Shown: piece by piece, positions 1-9,151 of the stretch
Layout: every line of letters begins with the position of its first letter
Numbering within the stretch: the first letter of the stretch is position 1
NCBI RefSeq assembly: GCF_901472495.1
Contig: NZ_LR590469.1
Span: 4,464,001 to 4,528,000, forward strand
Source: Yersinia enterocolitica subsp. enterocolitica
GTDB taxonomy: Bacteria > Pseudomonadota > Gammaproteobacteria > Enterobacterales > Enterobacteriaceae
DNA length: 64,000 nt
Reading direction: 5' to 3'
Position numbers and translations under genes: made by a program
The notes under the pieces: generated by a model
Told to the model about the DNA's origin: nothing
Database searches by the model: none
The model's input: only the letters and a program-made list of their open reading frames with translations

Positions 1-108
1 GCGTGTACGCTCCGTTGGCTGTGCGCTGGGCGCACCCAGACTGACTTTGCTCGCGACGCCTCGTGCAGGATGTTAACGGCTACTGCGGCTTCAAGTCCGA
101 AGGGTATA
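1..108 (-). repeat. Degenerate ERIC-like repeat, cut by the window edge
   Basis: The stretch resembles a diverged ERIC (IRU) element. On the minus strand it begins with TATACCC at 108-102. Further along, the plus strand carries GTTGGCTG followed by a CACCCAGACTGACTT segment, close to the ERIC core GTTGGCTGCGCTCGCTCACC and CAGTCACTT. The other end lies outside the window. The element overlaps the last codons of yajL. Identification is by recall of the ERIC consensus and the match is partial. Confidence 0.5.
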
Positions 109-687
109 GTTATAAATCCCTGGCGGTAGTACCAACTGCCAGGCGATCTCTTCTGCTTTTTCTCGTCCGAGCAATAAAAAAACAATCTTTAGCGCGAAAT
201 CGATGGATGTTCCTGGCCCCTGGCTGGTGACCAGATTGACTCGCCGATCATAAACAACACGTTGATCCATCCATTTTGTTGAATCAATTTTGTCTTTTAA
301 TGCCGGGAAACCAGTCATATTGCCCACTGGGAATAACTTGTGATGCTCAAGCACGAAAGCGGGGGCGGCGCAAATGGCGGCAACCAAACGACCCTCCTTA
401 TGCGTTTGCTCTACAGTAGCAACTAATAATGGGCTGTCGCGAAAACATTCCGCTCCCTTAATGCCACCTGGCAGGACAACCACATCAAACTTTTGATCGG
501 CCACATCCACCAGGCGGGTGTCGGCCAGTAAACGGACACCGCGTGAACAGACGATTTCCAATGCGCCGTCACTGGCGACACTGGCTGTTGTGACATTAAT
601 CCCTGCGCGCACCAGAATATCAATGGTGGTGACGGCTTCGGTTTCTTCACTACCAGGAGCCAGGCAAACCAGCGCCGATACGCTCAT
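91..687 (-). CDS. yajL: YajL, DJ-1/PfpI family protein (deglycase/chaperone)
   Basis: Cytosolic DJ-1/ThiJ superfamily protein of about 198 residues. The family protects proteins from oxidative and glycation damage; deglycase activity is reported but debated. The N-terminal strand (SALVCLAPGSEETEAV), the glutamate after PGSE, and the nucleophile-elbow cysteine in AAICAAPA are all present. Two ATGs lie 6 bases apart. I chose the inner one at 687 because AAGGA sits 8 bases before it but only 2 before the outer one, and the protein then begins like E. coli YajL. The start lies inside the 3' end of panE, so the two are probably translated from one message. The C terminus (NYTLRT) differs from E. 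coli because an ERIC-like repeat supplies the last codons and the stop. Confidence 0.93.
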   Translation of the reverse strand: MSVSALVCLAPGSEETEAVTTIDILVRAGINVTTASVASDGALEIVCSRGVRLLADTRLVDVADQKFDVVVLPGGIKGAECFRDSPLLVATVEQTHKEGRLVAAICAAPAFVLEHHKLFPVGNMTGFPALKDKIDSTKWMDQRVVYDRRVNLVTSQGPGTSIDFALKIVFLLLGREKAEEIAWQLVLPPGIYNYTLRT

Positions 688-1561
688 ACTCATTTTCCTT
701 ACGTTTAATTAAATCATACAACCGGGCATTCTCTGGCAGAGTCATACCGTGATTCCTGGCGCGCCGCAGTAAGTAACCGGTGATGTAGTCAATCTCAGTA
801 TGCCGCTGGCAACGCAAATCCTGTAGCAGTGACGAGATATTATCGGCGGTACTCTGAATAACATTGTTGACGTAGCTAAGCAGGCTTTCTGTTGAGGTAT
901 GATAGCCCTCCATCTCCATCACACTGGCGACCTCAGCGCATAACTGCTCAATCAGCTCTGGATAGCGCTGCAAATCACCATTACGGCAGTTATACAGGCC
1001 GGTAAGCGGATTAATCACGCAGTTTACTGCCAGTTTCTGCCAGCAGGCCGCCGAGATATCATCGTGCCAGGCCACGTCCGGCAACGCCTGATGTAACACA
1101 TCTGCCAGGTTACTGATATCGGTTGCAATAGGAGACATCGGGCCAATATGGGTGATACCGCTGGCGACATGGACAATTGTGTTGCCATCACGGCGCGCAG
1201 CATGGGTGGTCACACCGTGGAGAAAGAGATGCTCATCTCGGGGTAATTCTTCCTGCGTACCCATCCCATTATGTAGCAGTAAAATCTTACATTCGGGATT
1301 AAGCTTAGGCAGTAAGGCCATGATTGCGCTGGAAACTTGCCACGCTTTTAAGCAAACCAGTAATAGTTCACTTTTCGACAAATGCTCAGGATCGTTAGTG
1401 GGGAGATTTTGATTGAATGCCTCGCCGCCTAACAATATGACATTAACTGAACAGAAGGGCTGTGGCACACGAAGCCAGCCTTGCACATCGTGACCCTGCT
1501 GGTAGAGCGCTGATAACCATAACTGCCCGAGAGCTCCGCAACCAAGCACAGTAATTTTCAT
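650..1561 (-). CDS. panE: 2-dehydropantoate 2-reductase (ketopantoate reductase)
   Basis: NADPH-dependent reduction of ketopantoate to pantoate in pantothenate and coenzyme A synthesis; cytosolic. At 303 residues it has the E. coli length. The Rossmann motif GCGALGQLW lies at residues 7-15. The catalytic-lysine segment WQKLAVNCVINPLTG is in the middle, and the C-terminal helical domain carries the family EIDYITGYLL motif. An in-frame start 30 bases upstream is possible, but MKITVLGCG matches the family N terminus and has GGAGGT just before it. The 3' end overlaps yajL by 38 bases. An ERIC repeat and the divergent yajQ gene lie upstream. Confidence 0.95.
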   Translation of the reverse strand: MKITVLGCGALGQLWLSALYQQGHDVQGWLRVPQPFCSVNVILLGGEAFNQNLPTNDPEHLSKSELLLVCLKAWQVSSAIMALLPKLNPECKILLLHNGMGTQEELPRDEHLFLHGVTTHAARRDGNTIVHVASGITHIGPMSPIATDISNLADVLHQALPDVAWHDDISAACWQKLAVNCVINPLTGLYNCRNGDLQRYPELIEQLCAEVASVMEMEGYHTSTESLLSYVNNVIQSTADNISSLLQDLRCQRHTEIDYITGYLLRRARNHGMTLPENARLYDLIKRKENEYERIGAGLPGSW

Positions 1562-1621
1562 TGAGACCTCCTTGGTGTAGGCGGAAAGCATACTGCTTGT
1601 TTCTAAGTGTTATGCTTTGAT

Positions 1622-1750
1622 TATACCCTAAATAATTCGAGTTGCAGGAAGGCGGTAAGCGAGTGAACCCCCAAGATCTTACATCAGTAAGTGACTGGGG
1701 TGATTGAGCGCGGCCAACGCACATGCAGCTAGAAGTATGACGGGGATATA
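1622..1750 (+). repeat. ERIC (IRU) intergenic repeat, near full length
   Basis: About 129 bases, bounded by TATACCC at the left and GGGGATATA at the right. It contains the ERIC hallmarks AATTCGAGTTGCAGGAAGG, AAGTGACTGGGGTGA and CCAACGCACATGCAGCT. The ends are imperfect inverted repeats, so its RNA would fold into a long hairpin. It sits between the divergent panE and yajQ genes, within the upstream regions of both. Confidence 0.93.
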
Positions 1751-1898
1751 GACTTTTTGGTCCTTAAACGCAGAGTTAGCTATATATTGGCTCTGCTAAG
1801 AACAAAGTGTAAGTTGAGTAATTGTCAGCGGCTTGGCTTTGTCTGTAGGGATAAAGCGGTTATTATGCTCGCCATTCATCTTATCAGGAGGAGGGAAT

Positions 1899-2390
1899 AT
1901 GCCATCTTTCGACATCGTATCTGAAATTGATATGCAGGAAGTGCGTAACGCAGTTGAAAACGCCACCCGCGATCTGGCGAACCGTTGGGATTTTCGTAAT
2001 GTTCCAGCGAGTTTTGAGTTAAATGAAAAGAACGAAAGTATCAAAGTTGCCAGTGAATCTGATTTTCAGGTCGAGCAACTGTTGGATATTTTACGTGCTC
2101 AACTGACTAAGCGTGGCATTGAAGGGGCGGCTCTGGAGATCCCGGAAGAAATGGATCGCAGTGGCAAAACCTACAGTGTGGAGGCCAAGCTGAAGCAAGG
2201 TATTGAAAGTGTGCAGGCGAAGAAGCTGGTTAAGCTGATTAAAGACAGCAAGCTGAAAGTTCAGGCACAAATTCAGGGCGAACAAGTTCGGGTCACCGGC
2301 AAAGCCCGTGATGATTTGCAGAGTGTGATGGCATTAATTCGTGGTGCTGATTTGGGCCAGCCATTCCAGTTCAATAACTTCCGCGACTAA
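1899..2390 (+). CDS. yajQ: YajQ, nucleotide / c-di-GMP binding protein
   Basis: A 163-residue member of the UPF0234/YajQ family, which has two ferredoxin-like domains. Homologues bind c-di-GMP and act with transcription factors. The N terminus [18 protein letters not shown] and the C terminus ending QFNNFRD match the family. The start has a strong GGAGGAGGG ribosome site 5 bases upstream; a longer in-frame start exists but lacks one. The gene stands alone, divergent from panE across an ERIC repeat, and ends in a hairpin shared with convergent yajR. Confidence 0.95.
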
Positions 2391-2404
2391 TATTTAGCTA
2401 AATT

Positions 2405-2445
2405 AGGTACAAAAGTATCGATCACTTTTGTACCTGCTTTTGTTT
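2405..2445 (+). terminator. Bidirectional rho-independent terminator between yajQ and yajR
   Basis: A perfect 12-base inverted repeat (AGGTACAAAAGT at 2405-2416, ACTTTTGTACCT at 2424-2435) with a 7-base loop, followed by a T-rich stretch. It lies between convergent genes. Confidence 0.85.
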
Positions 2446-3808
2446 ATATCGCGTTGACCAATTCTTCTAGCTGGCGGCGATTGGTTTTTTTGGTATCCAC
2501 TTTGATATAAGCGCTGCGCTCGGCTCTCACCACTACCGCTTCAGTGACACCAGGTTGTGCTCTAATTCGTTCTTCTAAGGCTGAGTCTTTTACCGCTAAT
2601 TCGGACAAGGTAATTCGCAAGCTACTGACATAAGGTGGCTCTTGCATCGTGGCGCTCACGCCAAACCACACCAGCGCGATAACAGCCCCAGCGGCAAATA
2701 CCATACTTGCTCCTTCCATACCAAAAAGCCATCCGCCTAAACTGCCACCAATAGCCACACCAATAAACTGGCTGGTGGAGTAAATCCCCATAGCTGTACC
2801 TTTATAGCCTGCTGGCGATTCTTTACTGATCAATGATGGCAATATGGCTTCCATCACGTTGAAAGCAATAAAGAATAACTGCACTCCGGCAATGATGACC
2901 CACAGCTGTTGCCCGGCAGACCACAGCACCACTTCGGCGGCAAACAGCACAGCAACACAGCCCATAAAGACCTGCTTCATCCGGCGTTTGACTTCAGCAT
3001 AAATAATAAACGGCACGACTGCGGCGAAGGAAACCAACATGGTCACCAGATAGACAATCCAGTGTTGGGCTGGAGCTAAACCTGCACTGGCCATCATCTG
3101 TGGTAAAGCAACGAAGCTCGACATCAATAAGATGTGCAAGCACATGATGCCGAAATTGAGTTTGAGTAGCCGGCTGTTATTGAGTACTTTGCTCACGCTA
3201 CCTTTGACGATACTGGATTCGCGGTTAAGCACATGGCTATCGGCATCCGGTACCACGGCTAATGTAATAACAATACCTAATAGCGCCAGTATCGCTATTG
3301 CCCAGAACAGGGCATGCAAGCCAAAAGCGTGAGTGACAATCGGCCCCAGCACCATCGCGATGGCAAAAGTAATACCAAAGCTAACACCAATAAATGCCAT
3401 TGCTTTGGTGCGGTTTTGCTCACGAGTTAAATCAGACAGCAGTGCCATGACTGCGGCGGCAATGGCACCAGAGCCTTGCAGCGCGCGACCCAGAATGATG
3501 CCCCAGATAGAATCACTTAGTGCGGCAATCACACTTCCCAGTGCAAATATCAGTAGGCCACCGACGATCAGCGGCTTACGGCCAATACGATCAGAAACCA
3601 GCCCAAATGGAATCTGAAAAATGGCCTGAGCCAGACCGTAAATGCCAATGGCGATACCAATCAATGCTTCGCTGGCACCGGAAAGCGCCATGCCATAAGT
3701 GGTGAGAACGGGGAGAACCATAAACATGCCGAGCATGCGCAAAGAAAATACCGTACCCAGCCCCCAGGTTGCCCGGAGCTCTAGCGGGGTCATTTTATTG
3801 TCGTTCAT
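2444..3808 (-). CDS. yajR: YajR, major facilitator superfamily transporter
   Basis: Inner-membrane MFS drug:H+ antiporter-type permease of 454 residues; the natural substrate is unknown. Twelve hydrophobic helices are evident. The MFS signature SDRIGRKP lies after helix 2, followed by motif C-like GPIVTHAFG. The last 65 or so residues form the cytoplasmic ferredoxin-like YAM domain known from the E. coli structure. The start is the ATG preceded by GAGG at 5 bases; an in-frame GTG two codons upstream is less likely. It converges on yajQ. Confidence 0.93.
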   Translation of the reverse strand: MNDNKMTPLELRATWGLGTVFSLRMLGMFMVLPVLTTYGMALSGASEALIGIAIGIYGLAQAIFQIPFGLVSDRIGRKPLIVGGLLIFALGSVIAALSDSIWGIILGRALQGSGAIAAAVMALLSDLTREQNRTKAMAFIGVSFGITFAIAMVLGPIVTHAFGLHALFWAIAILALLGIVITLAVVPDADSHVLNRESSIVKGSVSKVLNNSRLLKLNFGIMCLHILLMSSFVALPQMMASAGLAPAQHWIVYLVTMLVSFAAVVPFIIYAEVKRRMKQVFMGCVAVLFAAEVVLWSAGQQLWVIIAGVQLFFIAFNVMEAILPSLISKESPAGYKGTAMGIYSTSQFIGVAIGGSLGGWLFGMEGASMVFAAGAVIALVWFGVSATMQEPPYVSSLRITLSELAVKDSALEERIRAQPGVTEAVVVRAERSAYIKVDTKKTNRRQLEELVNAI

Positions 3809-3929
3809 TACCACCTCAAAAAAACATTCTGCGCCATTGTAATGATGTTAGGGCCAGTGGGTAAATCTATTGATGTTTAGAATGTATTACAGGCGAGTTT
3901 TTAGATAACAGTAGGGTAGCGAAGAAATA

Positions 3930-3966
3930 AAAAATGGCTGGTAGGAATAGCCCGCCAGCCATTTTT
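3930..3966 (-). terminator. Terminator of the cyo operon
   Basis: A perfect 12-base stem, AAAAATGGCTGG at 3930-3941 and CCAGCCATTTTT at 3955-3966, with a 13-base loop. It lies 19 bases past the cyoE stop on the minus strand. The A/T ends of the stem give a U-rich tail in either direction. Confidence 0.9.
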
Positions 3967-3984
3967 ATCACAACAGGGTTGAAG

Positions 3985-4872
3985 TTATCCGACGTAAGTC
4001 AGCAATCCAGCCGAGGAAGGAACATTGAAATCAACCGACATCATGACGCTCAATGACGTAATGGCAATGATAGAAAATACAAATAGTTTTCTCGCCCATA
4101 CGCTGTCATTGGTCGCTTTATAACCGCGCAATGCCATACCCAACCACCAGACACTTACCGCAGCAGCGACAACCAGGTATTTGTAACCGGCATAGCCACT
4201 TAAGGTCAGCATCAAGGTGGCAACCATAAATGCCAAGATATAAAGGGTAATATGGTTTTTGGTGACCGATATTCCTTTTATTACCGGCAAAACCGGAATG
4301 TTGGCAGCTTGATAATCCTTAAAGCGGAAAATCGCGATGGCATAAGAGTGTGGCATTTGCCACAGGCTGAAGATAAGCAACAGGATCAAAGCACCCATAT
4401 CGAACTGCCCGGTAACGGCACAGTAACCAATCACTGGAGGTGCGGCACCTGATAAGCTGCCAATCAATGTGCCGTAGACGGATTTTCGCTTCATGTAGAG
4501 GCTATAAACCCCGACATAAATCACGAAACCAATTACAGCCAGCCACATGGCTAACGGGTTAGCGCCAACATAGAGCAGCAGCATGCCAGCAATACCCAGT
4601 ATCGAAGCATAAATCAGGCTCACTTTCGGATCGATAAGCCCTTTTACCAGGACACGATTCTTCGTTCTCTCCATGATGCGGTCGATATCACGGTCGATAT
4701 AGTTGTTAAATACACACCCGGAGGCAACAACTAACGAGACACCGAACAGGGTGGCGAGAAAAAGTGGGTAATCAATCACGCCTTTGGAAGCGAGGAGAAA
4801 TCCCCCAACGACAGAAATTAAATTGCCGAAAATAATTCCTGGTTTAGTTACTTGCAGGTATTGCTTAATCAT
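3985..4872 (-). CDS. cyoE: Protoheme IX farnesyltransferase (heme O synthase)
   Basis: UbiA-family inner-membrane prenyltransferase that adds a farnesyl group to heme B, making the heme O needed by the bo3 oxidase. 295 residues, as in E. coli. The first aspartate-rich motif NNYIDRDIDRIM follows helix 2, the conserved RTKNR lies just after, and YMKRKSVYGTLIG precedes the second half. About eight or nine membrane helices. The ATG was chosen by match to the family start; an upstream TTG overlaps the end of cyoD. Last gene of cyoABCDE, 13 bases after cyoD. Confidence 0.96.
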   Translation of the reverse strand: MIKQYLQVTKPGIIFGNLISVVGGFLLASKGVIDYPLFLATLFGVSLVVASGCVFNNYIDRDIDRIMERTKNRVLVKGLIDPKVSLIYASILGIAGMLLLYVGANPLAMWLAVIGFVIYVGVYSLYMKRKSVYGTLIGSLSGAAPPVIGYCAVTGQFDMGALILLLIFSLWQMPHSYAIAIFRFKDYQAANIPVLPVIKGISVTKNHITLYILAFMVATLMLTLSGYAGYKYLVVAAAVSVWWLGMALRGYKATNDSVWARKLFVFSIIAITSLSVMMSVDFNVPSSAGLLTYVG

Positions 4873-4885
4873 CACATGCAGCTCT

Positions 4886-5233
4886 TCAGTCAACCATCAT
4901 ATTGATGTTGAGGTTGTACATAATCCAGAGTGAGCCCACAACAACGATTGCGATAATCATGGCGGTGAACAGGAACGCCACCAGATTCCAACGTTCTTCG
5001 GACGATCCATTCATATGCAGGAAGTACACCAGGTGCACGATAATCTGCACCACGGCTAAACCGACCACAGTGGCCAGAATAGTCGTATGAGAGGCGGTAC
5101 CACTCATCACCATAGCGAATGGAATAACTGTCAGAATAACCGACAGAATGAAGCCAATAAGGTATGACTTCAAGCTACCGTGGCTGGCTCCACCGTGAGT
5201 CGTTGTTGAATGACTAGATGTTGGATGGCTCAT
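4886..5233 (-). CDS. cyoD: Cytochrome bo3 ubiquinol oxidase subunit IV
   Basis: Small integral membrane subunit of 115 residues with three predicted helices. It stabilises copper-site assembly in subunit I of the oxidase. A polar Ser/Thr/His-rich N terminus precedes the first helix at about residue 24. The LVYFLHMN segment between helices 2 and 3 is typical. Its ATG shares one base with the cyoC stop (TGATG), which suggests translational coupling. The much longer in-frame upstream extension only reads cyoC in another frame. Confidence 0.95.
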   Translation of the reverse strand: MSHPTSSHSTTTHGGASHGSLKSYLIGFILSVILTVIPFAMVMSGTASHTTILATVVGLAVVQIIVHLVYFLHMNGSSEERWNLVAFLFTAMIIAIVVVGSLWIMYNLNINMMVD

Positions 5234-5847
5234 CACATAGCTCCTAACAGATAGACAACGGTGAATACGCAGATCCAGACCACATCCAGGAAGTGCCAGA
5301 ACAAGCTCAGGCACATCAGGCGGGTACGGTTCGTTTCATTCAGGCCGCGTTTTGCTACTTGAATCATCATAATGATGATCCAAACCAAGCCAGCGGTAAC
5401 GTGAATACCGTGGGTGGCAACCAGCGCGAAGAAGCTAGACAGGAACGCACTGCGATCCGGGCCGTAGCCTTCAGCAATCAGGTGATGGAATTCATAGATT
5501 TCCATTGCCACAAAGCCCAGACCGAACAGGAAGGTCAGACCTAACCAGGTGTTAACCTGGTTTTTGTGGCCTTTGTTCATGCCCAGCATAGCGATGCCGT
5601 AAGTAATACTACTGAACAGCAACAGGAAGGTTTCAACCAGAACAAAGTTCAAGTCGAAGATATCCCGGCCTGAAGGGCCGCCAGCTGTCCCGTTTACCAG
5701 CACTGCATAAGTTGCAAACAATGTTGCAAACAAAATGCAGTCGCTCATCAGGTAGATCCAGAAGCCGAAGACTTTTGTCGCTCCTGCATCGTGATGCCCA
5801 TGCTCTGCATGGGCGACGTTATGGTTAGTCAGAGTTTCAGTTGACAT
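5233..5847 (-). CDS. cyoC: Cytochrome bo3 ubiquinol oxidase subunit III
   Basis: Inner-membrane subunit III of 204 residues with five helices, homologous to cytochrome c oxidase subunit III. It supports the proton-pumping subunit I. The N terminus is soluble and His-rich (AHAEHGHHDAG). The helix segment FGFWIYLMSDCILFATLF and the THGIHVTAGL motif are characteristic. It overlaps the end of cyoB by 11 bases and cyoD by one, a tightly packed operon. Confidence 0.97.
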   Translation of the reverse strand: MSTETLTNHNVAHAEHGHHDAGATKVFGFWIYLMSDCILFATLFATYAVLVNGTAGGPSGRDIFDLNFVLVETFLLLFSSITYGIAMLGMNKGHKNQVNTWLGLTFLFGLGFVAMEIYEFHHLIAEGYGPDRSAFLSSFFALVATHGIHVTAGLVWIIIMMIQVAKRGLNETNRTRLMCLSLFWHFLDVVWICVFTVVYLLGAM

Positions 5848-7828
5848 GATTCACGCCTGCTTTGCTGATTTGTTCATGATGAAGATCTTCAATGCGCTCC
5901 ACTTCTGCAACTGGCACATAGTAATCAACATCCTCGTCGAAGCTTTTCACAATCCAAGTCACAATCATGCCGACGAAGCCAACAATGGCCAGCCACCAGA
6001 TGTACCAGATCATGGCAAAGCCGAAGATCAAGCTGAAGCCAGCAATAATCACACCTGCACCGGTATTCTTCGGCATGTGGATTTCTTCGTATTTCGCTGG
6101 GCGTTTGTATGCTTCGCCTTTCTCTTTCATATCCCAGAATTCGTCACGGTCAGTCACTTCAGGTACAACGGCGAAGTTATAGAACGGCGGTGGGGAAGAG
6201 GTAGACCACTCCAGCGTACGGCCACCCCATGGGTCACCAGTCAGATCGCGATTTTGTTCGCGGTCACGGATACTGACGAACACCTGGATAACCTGACACA
6301 AGATACCGCAAGCAATCAGTGCTGCACCGCCTGCTGCTACCATCAACATCGGGTGGAATTCCGGGTTGATATCCTGGCTCAGACGACGGGTCATCCCCAT
6401 AAAGCCCAATACGTACAGCGGCATAAAGGCAACGAAGAAGCCGATAATCCAGAACCAGAATGCACGGATGCCCCATTTCTCATTCAGCGTAAAGCCGAAG
6501 GACTTAGGCCACCAGTAAGTCAGGCCAGCGAAGCAACCGAACACCACACCACCGATAATCACGTTATGGAAGTGAGCAATCAGGAACAAGCTGTTATGCA
6601 GCACGAAGTTTGCGCCCGGTACCGCCAACAGAACGCCGGTCATCCCACCAATAGAGAAGGTGATGATGAAGCCAACAGTCCACAGCATCGCGGAGTTAAA
6701 CTGAATACGGCCTTGGTACATGGTGAACAGCCAGTTGAATATTTTCACCCCGGTCGGGATAGAAATAATCATCGTCGCTATACCGAAGAAGGCGTTAACG
6801 TTGGCACCTGACCCCATAGTAAAGAAGTGGTGTAGCCAAACAATAAACGACAGTACGGTAATCGCGATGGTTGCCCAGACTAAAGAGGTGTAACCAAACA
6901 GACGTTTTCTTGAGAAGGTCGCAGTAACTTCGGAGAATACCCCGAATACTGGCAGCACCAGAATGTACACTTCCGGATGGCCCCAGGCCCAAATCAGGTT
7001 GATGTACATCATCATGTTGCCACCCATATCATTGGTAAAGAAATGGGTGCCAAGGTAGCGGTCCAGAGTCAGTAACGCGACGGTCACAGTCAAGATCGGG
7101 AAAGAAACGATAATCAAAATGTTGGTGCAAAGTGCCGCCCATGTGAAGACAGGCATCTTCATCATCGACATGCCAGGCGCACGCATTTTCAAAATAGTGG
7201 CGAAGAAGTTAACACCGGTCAGCAAGGTACCTAAACCAGAAATCTGTAGACTCCAGATCCAGTAATCGACCCCGACCCCTGGGTTGTACTCTTTACCTGA
7301 CAGTGGCGGGTAGGCCAACCAACCGGTTTGCGCGAATTCACCGACCCCCAGAGAGATGTTAATTAACACCACCCCGACGACAAAGAACCAGAAACTCAGG
7401 GAGTTCAGGAACGGGAAGGCAACGTCACGAGCACCGATTTGTAGCGGTACGACCACGTTCATCAAGCCCACTACGAAAGGCATCGCCATGAAGAAAATCA
7501 TGATAACGCCGTGAGCGGTGAAAATCTGATCGTAGTGATGAGGCGGCAGGAAACCAGCTTCACCAGCTGAAGCAAGTGCTTGCTGACTACGCATCATGAT
7601 GGCATCGGCAAAACCACGCAGAAGCATGACCATGGCGACCAGAATGTACATGATACCGATTTTCTTATGGTCAACCGAGGTCAGCCATTCGCTCCATAAC
7701 CATTTCCACTTACCGAAATAGGTCAGGAGGGCAACAAGAGCCGCCCCGCCCAGAACAATTGCAGCAACGGTAACCATAATGATTGGTTCGTGTAGCGGAA
7801 CCGCATCAAGTGTTAATTTTCCCAACAT
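5837..7828 (-). CDS. cyoB: Cytochrome bo3 ubiquinol oxidase subunit I
   Basis: Catalytic heme-copper subunit that reduces oxygen to water and pumps protons. 663 residues, the E. coli length, with 15 predicted helices. The copper-ligand and cross-linked Tyr region WAWGHPEVYILVLP, the HH pair in WLHHFFTMG, and the heme-ligand region with LIAHFHNVIIGG are intact. So is the K-channel threonine/lysine region (PTGVKIFNW). Encoded 4 bases after cyoA. Large open frames on the opposite strand here are shadows of its codon bias. Confidence 0.98.
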   Translation of the reverse strand: MLGKLTLDAVPLHEPIIMVTVAAIVLGGAALVALLTYFGKWKWLWSEWLTSVDHKKIGIMYILVAMVMLLRGFADAIMMRSQQALASAGEAGFLPPHHYDQIFTAHGVIMIFFMAMPFVVGLMNVVVPLQIGARDVAFPFLNSLSFWFFVVGVVLINISLGVGEFAQTGWLAYPPLSGKEYNPGVGVDYWIWSLQISGLGTLLTGVNFFATILKMRAPGMSMMKMPVFTWAALCTNILIIVSFPILTVTVALLTLDRYLGTHFFTNDMGGNMMMYINLIWAWGHPEVYILVLPVFGVFSEVTATFSRKRLFGYTSLVWATIAITVLSFIVWLHHFFTMGSGANVNAFFGIATMIISIPTGVKIFNWLFTMYQGRIQFNSAMLWTVGFIITFSIGGMTGVLLAVPGANFVLHNSLFLIAHFHNVIIGGVVFGCFAGLTYWWPKSFGFTLNEKWGIRAFWFWIIGFFVAFMPLYVLGFMGMTRRLSQDINPEFHPMLMVAAGGAALIACGILCQVIQVFVSIRDREQNRDLTGDPWGGRTLEWSTSSPPPFYNFAVVPEVTDRDEFWDMKEKGEAYKRPAKYEEIHMPKNTGAGVIIAGFSLIFGFAMIWYIWWLAIVGFVGMIVTWIVKSFDEDVDYYVPVAEVERIEDLHHEQISKAGVNHVN

Positions 7829-7832
7829 CGTT

Positions 7833-8789
7833 TTATTCCTCGGCTCCGGCGTGAGCGGCGTGTTCGCCCATATCCATGCCCTGGCTCATATCCATACCTG
7901 AATGGGTATCATCGCCTTTCTGGTGCATGTTCATATCACCCATAAACTTGCCAATAATTCCTTTAAACAGCTCCGGTTTAACACTGGAGAAATACTCAAC
8001 CGGGTTATTTTCGCTCGGTTCAGCCAGTTTATTAAAATCGTCAGTAGTATTCAGAGTGTTCGGCGATTTTTTCACCTGTGCGACCCACTGGTTGAAGTCT
8101 TCCTGCGTAGGTGTTGCGATCGCAGTGAATTTCATACCAGAGAAGCCTTTGCCACTGAAGCTACTGGAAATACCATTGTATTTACCGGCTTCGTTGGCAA
8201 TCAGATGCAGTTTGGTTTGCATCCCGGCCATCGCATAAATCTGCCCGCCTAACTGAGGGATAAAGAACGAGTTCATGACCGAGTTAGAGGTGATTTTAAA
8301 GTTCACCGGAACATCAGTAGGGAAAGCCAATTCATTTACTGTAGCGATACCTTGCTCTGGATAGATAAACAGCCATTTCCAGTCCAGGGAAACTACTTCA
8401 ATAGTGATGGGTTCTTTACCCGCTACTTCGAGCGGCTTGAACGGGTCAAGTTCGTGGGAGGTTTTCCAGGTTATCGTTGCCAAAATAGCAATGATAATGA
8501 TTGGAACAGCCCAGACAACAAGCTCAATTTTGTTGGAATGGGACCAGTTTGGGGTGTAGGTCGCACTTTTGTTGGACGCGCGGTACTTCCATGCAAAAGC
8601 AAACGCCATAAAAATAACCGGAACTACGACGATCAACATTAAACCGATAGCAGTAAGTATCAGTGTTTTTTGCTCGACTCCGATTGCGCCTTTGGGATTC
8701 ATCAATACCATATCGCAACCACTGAGCATTACCGTGGCTGCTAATAAAGACAACATACCCATATTTTTAATGTATTTCTTAAGTCTCAT
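7833..8789 (-). CDS. cyoA: Cytochrome bo3 ubiquinol oxidase subunit II (lipoprotein)
   Basis: Subunit II of 318 residues, first gene of the operon. The signal peptide ends in a lipobox LSGC (Cys about 25), so the mature protein is lipid-anchored. Two further membrane helices are followed by the periplasmic cupredoxin-like domain. The copper-A cysteines of cytochrome c oxidases are absent, as expected for a quinol oxidase. The C terminus is Met/His-rich (GMDMSQGMDMGEHAAHAG). A GAGGT ribosome site lies 7 bases before the ATG. A sigma-70-like promoter lies about 50-80 bases upstream. Confidence 0.97.
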   Translation of the reverse strand: MRLKKYIKNMGMLSLLAATVMLSGCDMVLMNPKGAIGVEQKTLILTAIGLMLIVVVPVIFMAFAFAWKYRASNKSATYTPNWSHSNKIELVVWAVPIIIIAILATITWKTSHELDPFKPLEVAGKEPITIEVVSLDWKWLFIYPEQGIATVNELAFPTDVPVNFKITSNSVMNSFFIPQLGGQIYAMAGMQTKLHLIANEAGKYNGISSSFSGKGFSGMKFTAIATPTQEDFNQWVAQVKKSPNTLNTTDDFNKLAEPSENNPVEYFSSVKPELFKGIIGKFMGDMNMHQKGDDTHSGMDMSQGMDMGEHAAHAGAEE

Positions 8790-8840
8790 CTAACGACCTC
8801 AATTACAAAAGGGCTCTATTGTCGTTTCATGTGTACGGGC

Positions 8841-8869
8841 ATTTTACGGGAAGGTTGCAGGACTGTAAA
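8841..8869 (-). promoter_or_regulatory. Candidate sigma-70 promoter of cyoABCDE
   Basis: On the minus strand TTTACA (8869-8864) and TAAAAT (8846-8841) are separated by exactly 17 bases. Each hexamer has one mismatch to consensus, and the pair lies 52 bases upstream of the cyoA ATG. In E. coli the operon is repressed by ArcA and Fnr; I did not identify certain sites. The rest of 8790-9111 shows no gene. Confidence 0.6.
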
Positions 8870-9111
8870 CATGCTTAAGATTGTGTCAGCGGCTTGTTGA
8901 CACTTTATGTTAAGGGGGTCACAGATGTTACCTTGCGTGACAATTTATTAATCGCAACAATATGTTGGCGAAGGTGGGGGGCTGTAAAACGGCGGATGTT
9001 AAGGAAAAACAACGGTTATTACGCTTTTATTTACGGGAAATACTGATTTTTATTTATTACCTGGACTTATTTTATGTAAATAATATGTAATTCCACGGTA
9101 AATTAAAAACT

Positions 9112-9144
9112 ATTCCGGGGTGCTAAAAATAGGTACCCCGGAAT
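9112..9144 (-). terminator. Terminator of the Tsx/OmpK-like gene
   Basis: Perfect 10-base inverted repeat, ATTCCGGGGT at 9112-9121 and ACCCCGGAAT at 9135-9144. On the minus strand it is followed by AGTTTTTAATTT. It lies 8 bases beyond the stop. Confidence 0.85.
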
Positions 9145-9151
9145 CATTTAG

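Noticed and set aside
5846..6811. 321-residue open frame on the plus strand opposite cyoB
   Set aside because: His-, Asn- and Gln-rich shadow of the biased codons of cyoB; no family resemblance or ribosome site.
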